Below are positions 34,457 through 44,732 of a DNA stretch of 64,000 nucleotides, one piece after another. Source of the DNA: Gossypium raimondii (Eukaryota > Streptophyta > Magnoliopsida > Malvales > Malvaceae). Made by a program: the position numbers and the translations under genes. The notes under the pieces are model-generated. The model saw only the letters and a program-made list of their open reading frames with translations. It was not told where the DNA came from and did no database searches. The stretch lies in assembly GCF_025698545.1 (NCBI RefSeq), contig NC_068567.1, positions 4,712,001 through 4,776,000 on the forward strand. Direction: 5' to 3'. Each line of letters opens with the position of its first letter. Within the stretch, counting starts at the first letter, position 1.

Positions 34457-35176
34457 ATGTGTTCCTTAGAAAAACGTGGAAACCTTTTCATCCTCATCCT
34501 CACCGGCCAAAACGGCGAGCACCGGCTCAACCCCAACCTGTTCAGCTCCATCATTTCAGCACTTTCACGAGCCAAGGCTCAGCCAACCCGTGGTTCAGCT
34601 CTTGTCACTGTGTCGCATGGCAAGTTCTTCTGTAATGGCTTCGACCTCGATTGGGTCAACGCTGCAGGATCCGATGAAGAAACCCAACAACGCTTCAACC
34701 TTTTACTCGACTACCTCAAGCAGCTCGTCCTAGCCTTCATCTCCCTCCCCATGCCCACCATCGCCGCCGTCAATGGTCACGCCGCCGCTGGCGGCATAGT
34801 GCTCGCCCTTTGTCATGACTACGTGCTCATGAGACGTCATAGAAGTGTGCTCTACATGATTGATTTGGATTTAGGGATCAAGATCCCTGAACCCTTCATG
34901 GCTTTGTTTAGAGCAAAAATTTCGGGCTCGGCTCGACGCGATCTATTATTGCGCGGGTTGAAGATAAAAGGAGAAGAAGCACTGAAAATGGGTATAGTGG
35001 AAGCAGTTTACGACGGCGAGGAAGAAGTGACAAATGCCGGGATAAAAATGGCCGACGATTTGGCCAAAAGGAATTGGCATGGTGAAGTTTATGCTGAAAT
35101 TAGGAAAGGATTGTATTCTGAACTTTGCGACATACTGGGAATCGCTTCCATACCTATTGCAACTCCTAAACTTTAA
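34457..35176 (+). CDS. ECI2: Peroxisomal enoyl-CoA delta isomerase (copy 2)
   Basis: 239 residues, intronless, starting MCSLEKRGNLFILILTGQNG. Same length and architecture as the copy at 29132: HGKFFCNGFDLDWVN and PMPTIAAVNGHAAAGG form the crotonase oxyanion-hole loops, and the protein ends PKL, the family's peroxisomal targeting signal. No breaks are visible, so both copies may be functional. Its immediate upstream DNA differs from copy 1, so expression could differ. The block downstream at 35463-35712 is duplicated at 28315, placing this gene at the far side of the duplicated segment. Role as for copy 1: isomerisation of unsaturated acyl-CoAs in peroxisomal beta-oxidation. Symbol is tentative. 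Confidence 0.9.
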   Translation: MCSLEKRGNLFILILTGQNGEHRLNPNLFSSIISALSRAKAQPTRGSALVTVSHGKFFCNGFDLDWVNAAGSDEETQQRFNLLLDYLKQLVLAFISLPMPTIAAVNGHAAAGGIVLALCHDYVLMRRHRSVLYMIDLDLGIKIPEPFMALFRAKISGSARRDLLLRGLKIKGEEALKMGIVEAVYDGEEEVTNAGIKMADDLAKRNWHGEVYAEIRKGLYSELCDILGIASIPIATPKL

Positions 35177-35189
35177 TCAACATAGTTGA

Positions 35190-35462
35190 AACGATTTAAG
35201 AATAATACTGGAGGGTCGGCCGAGCGAGCCAACCCTATTTGTTCCCACAAATTATGTCGGCCATATGTCTTGATAGCCATACGGCACCCACCAGACAAGG
35301 GTGGGCGTGGCATATTTAGCCAACCGACCCTTTTAAGTTTACCATTTGGTTTCTACGCTTATATATAGACGACCTCTTTCGTGCCCCTTAGGATCTCCAC
35401 CCGGTGTGGGATACACATTGTAATACTAGAGAGTGTGCTACACAAATTTGTATTGTTTGAAT
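35190..35462 (+). repeat. Unclassified insertion, possible small LTR-like unit
   Basis: GC-richer than its surroundings (GGTCGGCCGAGCGAGCC, AAGGGTGGGCGTGGC), with a TATA-like CTTATATATAGACGACC at about 35357 and GGTGTGGGATACACATTG downstream. It directly precedes the block duplicated at 28315, which lacks this sequence, so it looks like an insertion after duplication or a gene-specific 3' region. The layout (TATA then short leader) is reminiscent of a small LTR or TRIM but no terminal repeats were found. Confidence 0.3.
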
Positions 35463-35712
35463 GCAACAAGCATGGATGGACAAGCTGCTTCAAACAAAAG
35501 CAAGCCCATCGTAGACCATGCTATTCCACTTGCCAGGCATTGATGTGACACATTACAATCCTTTGTATTTGCCATCACTCCCATTTGTGTGAATCTATCT
35601 TCAACCCCAAATTCTATATTTTATTAGTTCAAATTCTTTGCTATATTTCTTAACCTGAAAACCCGAGTCAACAGCAATCAGAATCGGATAGATCCGAATC
35701 CAAAAAACCGGC
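35463..35712. repeat. 3' flank block, second copy
   Basis: Nearly identical to 28315-28600. It marks the end of the duplicated isomerase segment. Confidence 0.8.
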
Positions 35713-35749
35713 TATTTTACTTATCTAACTCAAAAAAAATTAATATTTA

Positions 35750-36764
35750 TAGAAATGACCCTGATTTAAAAACATTCATCAAAATAACCTAAAATAAATA
35801 GTAGATTTGGGTTCTAGGAACTCAATGGCCAGCAATACCTAGTATTTTGGCCCCATCATTACCTGATGATCGTGTCAGGTTTTTAAAAAATTATTTTTTT
35901 GAGTTTGGGAACCCAATGGGCGGCACCAGAGTATTTTTTTAAAAATCGTATTATACTGGTATACAAAAATATCAGCATTTAAAAAAAATTGGTTCTAGCC
36001 ATGTATTGGCCGACACCAGTGTATTTTAAAAAAAATTTAGGTGCTGGCCAAGTACAAATTTCGACTCCCAATGCAAATTTTTTTTTATTTTGGAACACTG
36101 ATAGCTGACGCCAGTGTATTTTTAAAAAAAAAGATGAAAGGACGTCCCATCCAGGCTTGCTTCAGGCCTGGTACATTAGCGGCCGGCACCAGCAGGCCTA
36201 GTACCTGCAATTTGACCCAACATTTAAGGCCTAAAAAACCCAAAAAAATAAAATGATAAATTTTTTAATTTAAATTAAATTTAAAAATTTGTAATGGAAT
36301 GATATTTAAATTTAGAAAAAATTTAAATAAAATATGAAAAATTTTAAATGACCACGATATTGAGACTACTTCTAATTAAAATGAAAAATATGAAATGAAT
36401 TGAAAAAATTTGAATTGAAAAAGATAACTTGAAATGAGACTACTTGTGATTAATATGGAAAAAAAATTATATTAGGAAAAAATAAATTTAAATGAAAAAA
36501 TTAATGAAATGAAATGTTAAATGAATATGAAATGTAATGTAATTTGTAATAAACATGAAAATAAATTAAATGTTAAATGAATATGAAATGAAATGATGAT
36601 TATGAAATGGAATGAAAGTTTAAATGAAAATAAATTATAAATTCAAATGAAAGCAAAAATTGAAATGAGAAATAATTAAATTTAAATAGAAAAAAGTAAT
36701 TTAAATGAATGGAAATGTAAATGAAATGAAATGAAAAAAAAAAGTTTAAATGACATGGCTTATG
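35750..36764 (+). repeat. Leader of PMD-type element with repeated GGC-ACCAG phrases
   Basis: Between about 35810 and 36210 the phrases GCCGACACCAGTGTATTTT, GGCGGCACCAGAGTATTTTT and GACGCCAGTGTATTTTTAAA recur at roughly 70-100 bp spacing, separated by A-runs. Similar phrases occur in 40953-44173. 36240-36764 is AT-rich with many AAATGAAATG repeats. It most likely forms the subterminal part of the same mobile element that carries the PMD remnant. Confidence 0.4.
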
Positions 36765-38690
36765 GTCCCCCACTATAAATGGGGGACTTCAACCCAAAAC
36801 CGCTGACCATTGCCGAGAATTGCCGCTCTCCGCAGATCGAAGACCACCGATCACCTCCAAATATCTCTGACAACCGTCGTTCACCGTCAACCACCGCTAA
36901 TCACTCCATGGATCCTAATTCTAATATTATTTTAAATGACAACAACCACATTGCAGCCTGTGTGAATAAGGTAAATAAGAAGAAAAATGTCTCATTTAAT
37001 TTTAAATATTCATTTAAATTCTTTTTTAAACTAGAAATATAAATTCTATATTTACTATAAAAGCAGGATATGTACCGAATTGTGAGACCCCAATTGCATG
37101 ATCCGGTTATTTTCTCGATTGAAGAGTTTTACCGAATTTGAATGTCGCGAGTTATGGGATAGCCGCATACAATCAAATATCTGAGCTACGGGCCGATTTA
37201 ATATCGGCCTTAGTTGAAAGATGGGGCCCAGAGACACATACGTTCCACCTCTCGTATGGGGAGGCAACTATTACATTGCAAGATGTAGCAATCCAACTTG
37301 GGCTGTCTATAAACGACGAAGCAGTGACCGGGCTTAGAAAAGTGCTCGATCCGTGAGGCACTTGCGAACGGTTACTTTGAAGAGTGCCCCCAACAATGAG
37401 GAATGACGATTAACCTATATTAAATTTACTTGGTTAAGAGAAAATTTCCAACATCTTCCGAGCAGTCCAGCGCAGATGGACATTATCTACGTTGTAAGAG
37501 CGTTCATTCTGCAACTTATAGGTGGGATACTATTGCCGGACGTCAATCAAAATAAAGTCCACATCATGTATCTCCCTTTATTAGAGGATCTCGAGCTTGC
37601 TGGAAGATTTAGTTGGGGCTCTACAGTATTGGCGTGCTTATACCGCGAGCTTTATCGAGCGACAAAGCCATCTATGAAAATAATGGGCGGTTGCTGCCTT
37701 CTGCTGCAGTCTTAGGCGTTATACTGAATGCCATTTCTAGCATCAGTGAGCCACCAACCGTATGTGTAGCTACTTGTGAATAGGTAAATATATAGTTCAA
37801 TTTTGCCATCTATTTTTTAATTCTATAGTATAGTATACTTATTTTTACATGGAAAAAATAATTATTCATTTTTTTAGATGGGCAACTGCACTAGAAATTG
37901 GACGATCATTCACCGTACCTGTGTACCGTATGATGATAGAGACTCATTTCGGGGATGGCGTAAAATACGTTTTCGAATCTTTCTTTTTTAAATACAATAA
38001 TTGCACAAAAAAAATTAATAACGTATTGTCTATATTATGCAGTTTCTCTGGATACCATATGTCGAGGAAGAGATCGCAGGGCTCATACCGTCATGGGTTA
38101 TCGAGCAGCAATAGCTGTTCATGTCAAATGTTCCGTTGATTCATTTTCATATGGTGGAGTGGCACGATGAAGGTCGGGTATTGAGGCAATTCGGTTGCGC
38201 ACAATCTATCTCAAACCCTCCTATCGACATTAAAGAAGTCCATGGAATGGACAAAAAGAATTCGGGTTGGGAGGCTTTAAATTGGGCAGAAAAATATGAA
38301 CCGTATATCTTTCTGTGGAATGATCGACATTCGAGTTACCCTCCCTTGTATGTCTTAGAGGGAGGGTTCTCTCCTACGCACGAGTACGCAAAATGGTATA
38401 TGGCACACGGGAAGCCCTTTATATTCCAAGGTCGTTATATGCTGATCTCGGAAGATGCGCAACCGAAATCTTTTCGATGGCAACAGAGGAACGCGCGACC
38501 GTGCTATAACCGGGTTTCACCATTCGGGAACACCGAAACTGATTCTGCCTCTAACCCCGATCTCAAGCCCCAATATAAAGCATCCAGCTTCTCATCACAC
38601 CACCCAAAGCCCGAGCTCGAGCCTTAATTTCCTTCATCGTTTGAGGATATTTTTGGTGACGAGCCCAAGCCTCAACATTTGATAATTAAT
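36765..38690 (+). pseudogene. Plant mobile domain gene remnant (larger copy)
   Basis: A promoter-like CACTATAAATGGGGG lies at about 36771. Coding-like sequence then appears in several frames: LISALVERWGPETHTFHLSY and GEATITLQDVAIQLGLSIND (37138-37356), then NQNKVHIMYLPLLEDLELAG and FSWGSTVLACLYRELYRATK (37476-37690), an ATALEIGRSFTVPVYRMM part (from about 37875), and a long C-terminal frame 38121-38627 with MSNVPLIHFHMVEWHDEGRV and HGKPFIFQGRYMLISEDAQP. The order matches one full plant mobile domain protein ('PP7 long form homolog'), split by introns or breaks. Several breaks in frame show it is not functional. PMD proteins of the MAIN/MAIL1 type act in genome maintenance and silencing, while many PMD copies are carried by transposable elements, the likelier origin here. 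Confidence 0.75.
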
Positions 38691-39399
38691 CAAGATAAAC
38701 ATCATCATAATCAATGGGTATATATGTAATGAATGTCATCATAATCAATCAAGATAAATATCAATATCACTTTATAATTACTATTTAAACCCATGAATTG
38801 TTATTGTATTAGATATAAGTACTATGACATCCTCAAAATTAAATATATTGGTATGATCCTTCAACTAGGTTCTAACTCAATTAAGAAATTAACAAAAAAT
38901 ATTTTATTTACAAAGTAAAATTATATTATTATGAACCAAGAACACTATAAATATCGAATCTTCAATGTTACAATTTTGACTAAAGTATCATTTAATTTTT
39001 ATGTAAACTTTTAATAAGTTTATATAAATTTCAAATTAATCGAGTTGATATGCCTTATTTTGTCAACTGGATTTGATTTGAATATCAAAACTGAATCAAG
39101 TGAAAAGAAAATTAAGTAGAACCAAATAAAAAATTATTCAAATTAATCGAATTTTCGAATCATATTTTACCGATCCCACTTGATTTGAATTTTTAAATCT
39201 GAGTCTTATTTCTAATTAGTGGTTGTAATAGTTAGAATTTTTTTGGTCTAGATAATGACATGTTTGTGGCCAAGTCAACGATGGAGTTGTGTGGACTTTG
39301 TGGAAAGGTTGCTTCCTTTATATCCTATTAGTAACATAGACTTTATTTTGATCCAAAATTGCCTTATTACATAAACAATTTCATTCAAAAATCAACACC
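38691..39399. other. Upstream region of the oxygenase pseudogene
   Basis: AT-rich. Two near-identical phrases (CATCATAATCAATC/AATG with AAGATAAA) occur at 38700-38760. A TATA-like CCTTTATATCCTATT lies near 39315, about 85 bp before the ATG of the pseudogene. No other gene. Confidence 0.4.
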
Positions 39400-40614
39400 A
39401 TGGGCTCAAAAACCAGTGAATTTCAGGTAGATTCTAACCTAGATTACGATCGCGAAAGTGAAGTATAGGCTTTTGATGATTTAAAAGCCGGTGTAAAGGG
39501 AATAGATTCGGGTGTCACAAAAATCCCTCGTATATTCATAGATCAAAGCATTATCCTTGAGAAGAATAACACCGATTGTTCCAATAATCAGCTGAGTGTC
39601 CCGATCCTAGCCCTCCAAGGCATCAATGGAGACTCGGCTTTGCGTGCCAAGGTGATTAACCAAGTTCGAAATGCTTGTGCGAATTGGGGTTTCTTTCAGG
39701 TCGTCCATCATGGGATTCCTGTAAGCGTTTTGGATGAAATGATTGATGGGATCCGTCAGTTTCATGAACAAAACACAGAGGTGAAGAAATAGTTCTATAC
39801 ACGCGATGCAACTCGAAAGGTGTTGTATCTAAGAAACTATGACTTGTATAAACCGAAAGCTACTAATTGGAGGGACAGTTTGGGTTGTATCATGTCTCTT
39901 GATGATCCAGCTCACCCGCAGAGTTGCCTCAAGTTTGCAGGTACGTGTTAGTACTAGGCTACGTTACTCGAATTCAGTTGTGAGTATTGTATAGGTGATA
40001 GATATTGAGTTTTGTTGCAGTGACATAGTAATGGATTACTCCAAGCAAGTATTGACATTGGGGTTCACACTGTTTGAACTACTGTCTCAAGCTCTTGGGC
40101 TCAACCCTAGCTGCCTTAATGATTTGGGTTGCGCTGACTTACTACTTCTAATGGGACATTACTATCCTCCATGTCCTCAACCAAAACTAATAATGGGAAC
40201 CACCAATTACAAAGACAGTAACATCATTACCATTCTTCTACAAGATTAAATGGGTGGGCTCTAAGTTCTTCATCACAATTATTGGATTGATGTCCCTTGC
40301 ATACCTGGAGCTTTGGTAGTAAATGTTGGAGATCTTCCACAGCTTGTATCAAACGAAAAGTTTAAAAGCATGAATCATAGGGTGTTGGCAAAATGGGCAG
40401 GGCCTAAAATATCAGTGGCATGTTTTCTGATAATGCAAGCGAATAACAAAGAAAATGAATCGAGACTTTATGGACAAATCAAGGAACTGTTGTCTGAAAA
40501 CAATCCTCCGATCTAGAGAGAAATCTTGATCAAGGACTATTTGTCACAATACTACTCGAAAGGGCTGAGCAGTAGCGGTTCACTTTCACATTTCAAGCTG
40601 TCTGAAAATTAGTC
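39400..40614 (+). pseudogene. ACC-oxidase-homologue 2-oxoglutarate oxygenase, dead copy
   Basis: It starts MGSKTSEFQVDSNLDYDRES and follows the neighbouring intact gene throughout. Visible damage includes in-frame stops at 39466 and 39790, a one-base loss before the first intron (CCGCAG-AGTTG against CAG-GAG-TTG), and later stops after ILLQD, after MGGL and after NPPI. The iron-binding motif is also altered: NYKDSN stands where the intact gene has KHSDND, so the first histidine is a tyrosine. Intron 1 is still recognisable (GTACGTG donor at 39941, TTGCAG acceptor near 40020), but the sequence runs [16 protein letters not shown] without a break where the intact gene has its second intron. The family oxidises small molecules with Fe(II) and 2-oxoglutarate, but this copy cannot make an enzyme. 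Confidence 0.93.
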
Positions 40615-40802
40615 TACGTAAGATCATTGTAGGCAAAACTTATGAGTTGCACAAGAGATAATAGTTCTTACTTAATCTTTGAATAAATTAAATTTGTATA
40701 CATATATGATGAACAAGTTAAGCACAAGTATGTTCTGCCTTTGTCCCTGTCCGTACATTGCTCTGTTTTTAATCTTTATGAAGAAAAAATAGTGGATAGT
40801 AA

Positions 40803-40905
40803 AGAGCATGGGACCAAGCAACTATCACTGGTATCATCGTTTTCGACGTGGTTGATTACCATCCACACTACTGATTAACAAATTTCCATATTTTTCTGAA
40901 TCGTT
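40803..40905 (+). repeat. Oxygenase promoter block, copy A (orphan)
   Basis: GAGCATGGGACCAAGCAACT, then TTTCGACGTGG and TGATTACCATCCACACTACT match 44563-44650, the block just upstream of the intact oxygenase gene. Here no gene follows: the 3.2-kb inverted-repeat element starts about 50 bp later. The DNA just before it (40566-40800) matches the 3' flank of the intact gene (47335-47465). Confidence 0.85.
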
Positions 40906-41000
40906 TTTTTCGAAACTGAATAAAAAGAATTGATTAATAATAAAAATATCTAGGTGTAAAATTTTATACGAGAATGATCTGTTTTCTATAGTGACTATCG

Positions 41001-41120
41001 GTGTCGCCAACTTGATCGGCGATATCACCCCTCATCATTACCCAATGATTATCGATTTTAATGCCGCCAACCTGTCCGGCGATATCACTCATCATCATTA
41101 CCCAATGATTATCGATTTTA
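41001..41120. repeat. Two 60-bp tandem repeat units
   Basis: Unit 1 (41001-41060) and unit 2 (41061-41120) share GGCGATATCAC and TCATCATTACCCAATGATTA and end alike in ATCGATTTTA; they differ at about eight positions. They lie in the left subterminal zone of the inverted-repeat element. Confidence 0.85.
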
Positions 41121-41774
41121 AAAAAATAATTTTTTTGTGCCGCCATTGTGTCTAATGACACCGGTATGTATTTTCTTAAATACCCTTTAAAAATACGAGT
41201 AACCTGAGAGGAAAAAAGTTTATATTTTAATAGGTGTCGTCCTCTCTAGCGGTAGCGGAGAAATTTTTTTTAAAGTGTCAGATAAAAAGTCAGTATACTT
41301 TTTGGTGCCGCCATTCTTCTTGGTAGCACCGGTGTCTTTTTTTAAAAAAAATCAACTTTTTTGTGCCTTTGGTGTGTTAGGCAATCCTGTTAAAATTTTT
41401 TAAAAATCCAAGAAAATGAATATTAAAAATCCTGCCAAAACTCATTGAAAAATTTCATTGCAACGTTAAAGAAATGAATAGTAAAACAAGGCAAAACCCA
41501 CAAAAATAAACATGGAAAAGTTCTTTGTAATAGTAGAGTAATGAAGTGAAAACTTTGAAATCTTCACTTATATTGAGAAAGAAAATTTAAGAAAAATTGA
41601 AAGTTTGTTTCAAAATAAAACTTCTTTCTGAGTATTTCAGCAACACATAAAGTTTTGATGTCGAAAATTGGGAAAAATTAGTTTTCCGGCACTAGTTAAC
41701 AAGAAAAAGTAAATGAACCAAATAAATTTTAGAAAAAATTTAGTTAGAAACCAATTTTATTATAAAAATAATTA

Positions 41775-41976
41775 TTATAGTTATATTCAATGTCTTGTAA
41801 GTTGAACACATTTAAAATATTTTGACTTTTAATCTGTGTGTAGATTCTCAAGATAATATTTTAGAATAAATTACTTGTATTAGGAATTAAAATATTGTCT
41901 CAAGAATCTACATATAGATTAAAAATCAAGATATTTGAAATGAGTTCAACTTACAAGACATTGAATAGAACTATAA
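41775..41976. repeat. Long hairpin (fold-back), 89-nt arms
   Basis: The left arm starts TTATAGTTATATTCAATGTC and the right arm, on the opposite strand, TTATAGTTCTATTCAATGTC. The arms pair along about 89 bases with about 10 mismatches, separated by about 24 bases. It is typical of a small MITE; if transcribed it would form a long near-perfect stem. Confidence 0.8.
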
Positions 41977-42000
41977 AGGATACAAGATATCAATGTTATG

Positions 42001-43200
42001 GAAATGCAATGTGATTTTCACGGGGAGGATATCCGGGAGCAATCGTTAGGGGAGGAGAGTGAATAGATTACCCGTGTTTCTTTTAAGGACATGTTGGTTG
42101 GATTCAAGAGATCGATAGGGCAGGCGGTGCTGGATATGGATGAGGATGATGTTTAGTTGCTTGAAGTGGATGTGATTGTTGGAACAGAGGACAACATGTC
42201 GACGATTATATTTTCTGGTCGTGTTCATCAGATTTTGTGTAAGAGCATGTCAAGGACGATTTTCGTGAAACTTCTGGGTAGGAAGATTGGTTATCATGCG
42301 ATATCTAATAAGATTTATAGTCTGTGGAAGCCTTCAACTACTATAATGATCATGGATCTAGAGAATGATTATTATTTGGTTAAACTACATGAGGAAGCAG
42401 GTTATGTTCGGGCTTTTACTGAAGGTCCGTGGATAGTGTTTAGCCATTATCTCACGATGCAACATTGGTCTGAATATTTTTCCACGAGTCAACCGTTCCC
42501 ATCTAGTGTTGTCGTATGGATTCGATTCCTAGGTGTTCTAGGCTTTATGTATAGAAGGAGTGTAATTAAGTCGATTGGGGAAATAGTTTGCGAGGCAGGT
42601 TTGTTCGTTTGGCAATTATGGTTTACATGAATAAACCATTAGTATCTAATATTAAAATGGATGGTCGGGTGCAGAAGGTGGAGTATGAATCTCTGCCTAA
42701 CGTGTGCTTTGCGTGTGGTTACTATGGTCATATGAAAAAGTTGTGTCCGGCTTTATATTTTCAAGAGAAGCAAGGAGGTGATGATGTTGTATTGCATTCA
42801 GTTATACTCCCAGTGGACTTAAGGTTAATCATGAAGGGGTTGAGGAGTATGGTCCTTGGATGATAGTGGATTTGTGGTCAATGAGAGCTGATCAGAGTAA
42901 GGGCTCTAGCAAGGATGACAAGGTAAGTGCAAATCTTCAGGGATCCCAATTTAATGCTTTGCAAGATTTCAGGGAAAATGAGTTGAGTTGGGGGATGTGC
43001 AGATTTCTAAGCTTGGAATTATTGCTAAATATAAGGGATAATCCATTGGGTTGGGTGATTCAGTTATGGATCGTGACGATGGGCAGGGGTTTGGGCCGTG
43101 TGGATTTGTTAAGGCCTCTGAGATTGTTAGCAGGAAAGGTCGTGTCTTTGGAATAGATTGGGAATGATTCGTTTCCTTTGATTAATTCGGGGGGCTAATG
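42001..43200 (+). mobile_element. LINE ORF1 remnant (DUF4283 and zinc knuckle)
   Basis: Reading VSFKDMLVGFKRSIGQAVLD then, after an in-frame TAG near 42153, LLEVDVIVGTEDNMSTIIFS and FVKLLGRKIGYHAISNKIYS and FTEGPWIVFSHYLTMQHWSE, the DUF4283 domain of plant LINE ORF1 proteins. After a frame change near 42595 comes CFACGYYGHMKKLC, a CCHC zinc knuckle (C-x2-C-x4-H-x4-C). The part after 42860 is a low-complexity tail with further frame changes. Endonuclease and reverse transcriptase are absent. ORF1 binds the element's RNA. This copy is dead and sits inside the inverted-repeat element. Confidence 0.8.
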
Positions 43201-44204
43201 CCCAACTTGAAGGTAAGGGAATTTCGTTGCAAGATAACACTTCACGACAAATTGAACTGACTACGATTGGGGGGTCTAGTTTGTTGGTGGAAAAAATCAT
43301 GAGAACCACACTTAAGGTAGATAATCATTCGGTGGAAAAAAATGTGTCTGTTACAAGTATTAAAAAATATTTTTTTAAAAAGGGTGGCCAAAAAAGTTAT
43401 TATTACAACTATTAAAAAATATACTTTTTAAAATGTATACAACTTTATTTCAAGGTTGAAAGTGCCTTAACTACAATTAAAAGAAAATATTTTAAATTTA
43501 TTTAGTTTTTCAATTCAATTGATATTTTTATTTAGCAACTTTTTAATAATCACATTTTTCTTTATGACAATCACTTTTTTTCTTTTAAATTAAATTAACC
43601 AGTTATCAGCTTTATTATGGAGGAAGGGATGTTGTTGGAGAAGATGAAGATGAAAAAGAGAGGAGCCTTATTATGAGATTTTAGTAATGGTGACGACGTT
43701 TTTCCTTCTTTGTCCTCATGCTTCTTCACTCTACAATGAAAGTGTCTATTCTTTTTTTGCTGCATCGGATCCAGGTCTTCATTTTAGAGAATGGATGATA
43801 AAATTATTTTTAAAAAAAATTCCAGTGCCACATGATAGACCGACAAAAAAAATTATCCGGTGTAGCCATAGAGGCCGGCCACCCATAAAAAAATATTTAA
43901 AAAAAAACCTCTGGTGTCGCAAGAGAGGTCAATGACACCAATTAATTTTTTTTCTTTTTTCTTTTTCCTTCTAGAATACTCGTATTTTTTACGGGTATGT
44001 AGAAAAAAAATAAATATTAATGCCACTGGACATAATGGCAGCACCCAGAAATATATATATTTAAAAAAAAGCGATGATTGCATGATGATGATGATGGGGT
44101 GGTGCCAGCAATGGGTATAACGACATCAACGTGCATTGTAGAAAATAAATTATTCTCGTACAAGATTTTGGTCTTAAATTATTTTCATAATTAATTATTT
44201 TATT

Positions 44205-44562
44205 TAGGTCAATTTAAATAAAAAATTTTAAATAAACTTTAAACCCTAAACATGAATTTGATAGAAACATATTTTTTTTAAAATTTTAAAAATCGAATTT
44301 TGAGATGAGATGGAACAAATTAGTTTATCATTAAAATTTTTGAGGTCGCGTCGGGATCAAGTTTAAGAAAAATTATCTTGCTCTCTTATTATATATTTAC
44401 AAAATACATCTCTTTTAATTTTGTAACTATTTTCCTGTTTTTAATTATAATTTCATAATTTTATAATATGACTAATATATATTGTAATTTTATAAATATT
44501 ATTAATTTTTTAAGGTTTTATAATGCATGGTTTAATTTATAAATATTATTTAAAATTTCGGA
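44205..44562. repeat. Dispersed repeat shared with 53270-53640
   Basis: The two share, in order, TTTTGAGATGAGATGGAA-like, GAGATCAAGTTTAGGAAAAA-like and TTTAATTATAATTTCATAAT phrases through to TATTATTTAAAATTTCG. In this copy it ends exactly at the oxygenase promoter block. Confidence 0.7.
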
Positions 44563-44732
44563 GCATGGGACCAAGCAGCTATCATCGGTCCTATCGCTTT
44601 CGACGTGGCTGATTACCATCCGCATTACTGATAAACAAATTTCCATGCTTTCTTAACCTCATTTGTCATTCTCAGAAAATTTCAAATGCTTTTGTTACAT
44701 TAAAACGATAGGAACAAAGCACACTGAAAAAA
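44563..44732 (+). promoter_or_regulatory. Promoter block and leader of the intact oxygenase gene (copy B)
   Basis: GAGCATGGGACCAAGCAGCT, TTTCGACGTGGCTGATTACC and CTGATAAACAAATTTCCATG are repeated at 40803-40905 and, shortened, at 47466-47545. ACGTGG resembles a G-box-like/ABRE core. Its retention in three copies shows it duplicated with the gene. The ATG follows at 44733. Confidence 0.65.

Larger units (their letters stand above)
40953..44173. mobile_element. Inverted-repeat DNA element, 3.2 kb, with nested LINE piece
   Basis: Terminal inverted repeats: left AAAATTTTATACGAGAATGA and on the opposite strand at the right AAAATCTTGTACGAGAATAA. They match at 29 of 36 positions and all seven differences are transitions. 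Subterminal zones hold GTGTCGCCAA, GCCGCCATTG and GGTGTCGCAAG phrases of the style seen near the PMD remnant, so a MULE-like or PMD-type element is likely. No transposase is visible. Inside lie a 60-bp tandem repeat, a 202-bp hairpin and a LINE ORF1 relic. Target duplications could not be found, so the outer limits are good to about 5 bp only. Confidence 0.6.

Noticed and set aside
40964-41161. 65-codon minus-strand frame with repeated IDNHWVMM
   Set aside because: It is generated by the 60-bp tandem repeat of the inverted-repeat element.
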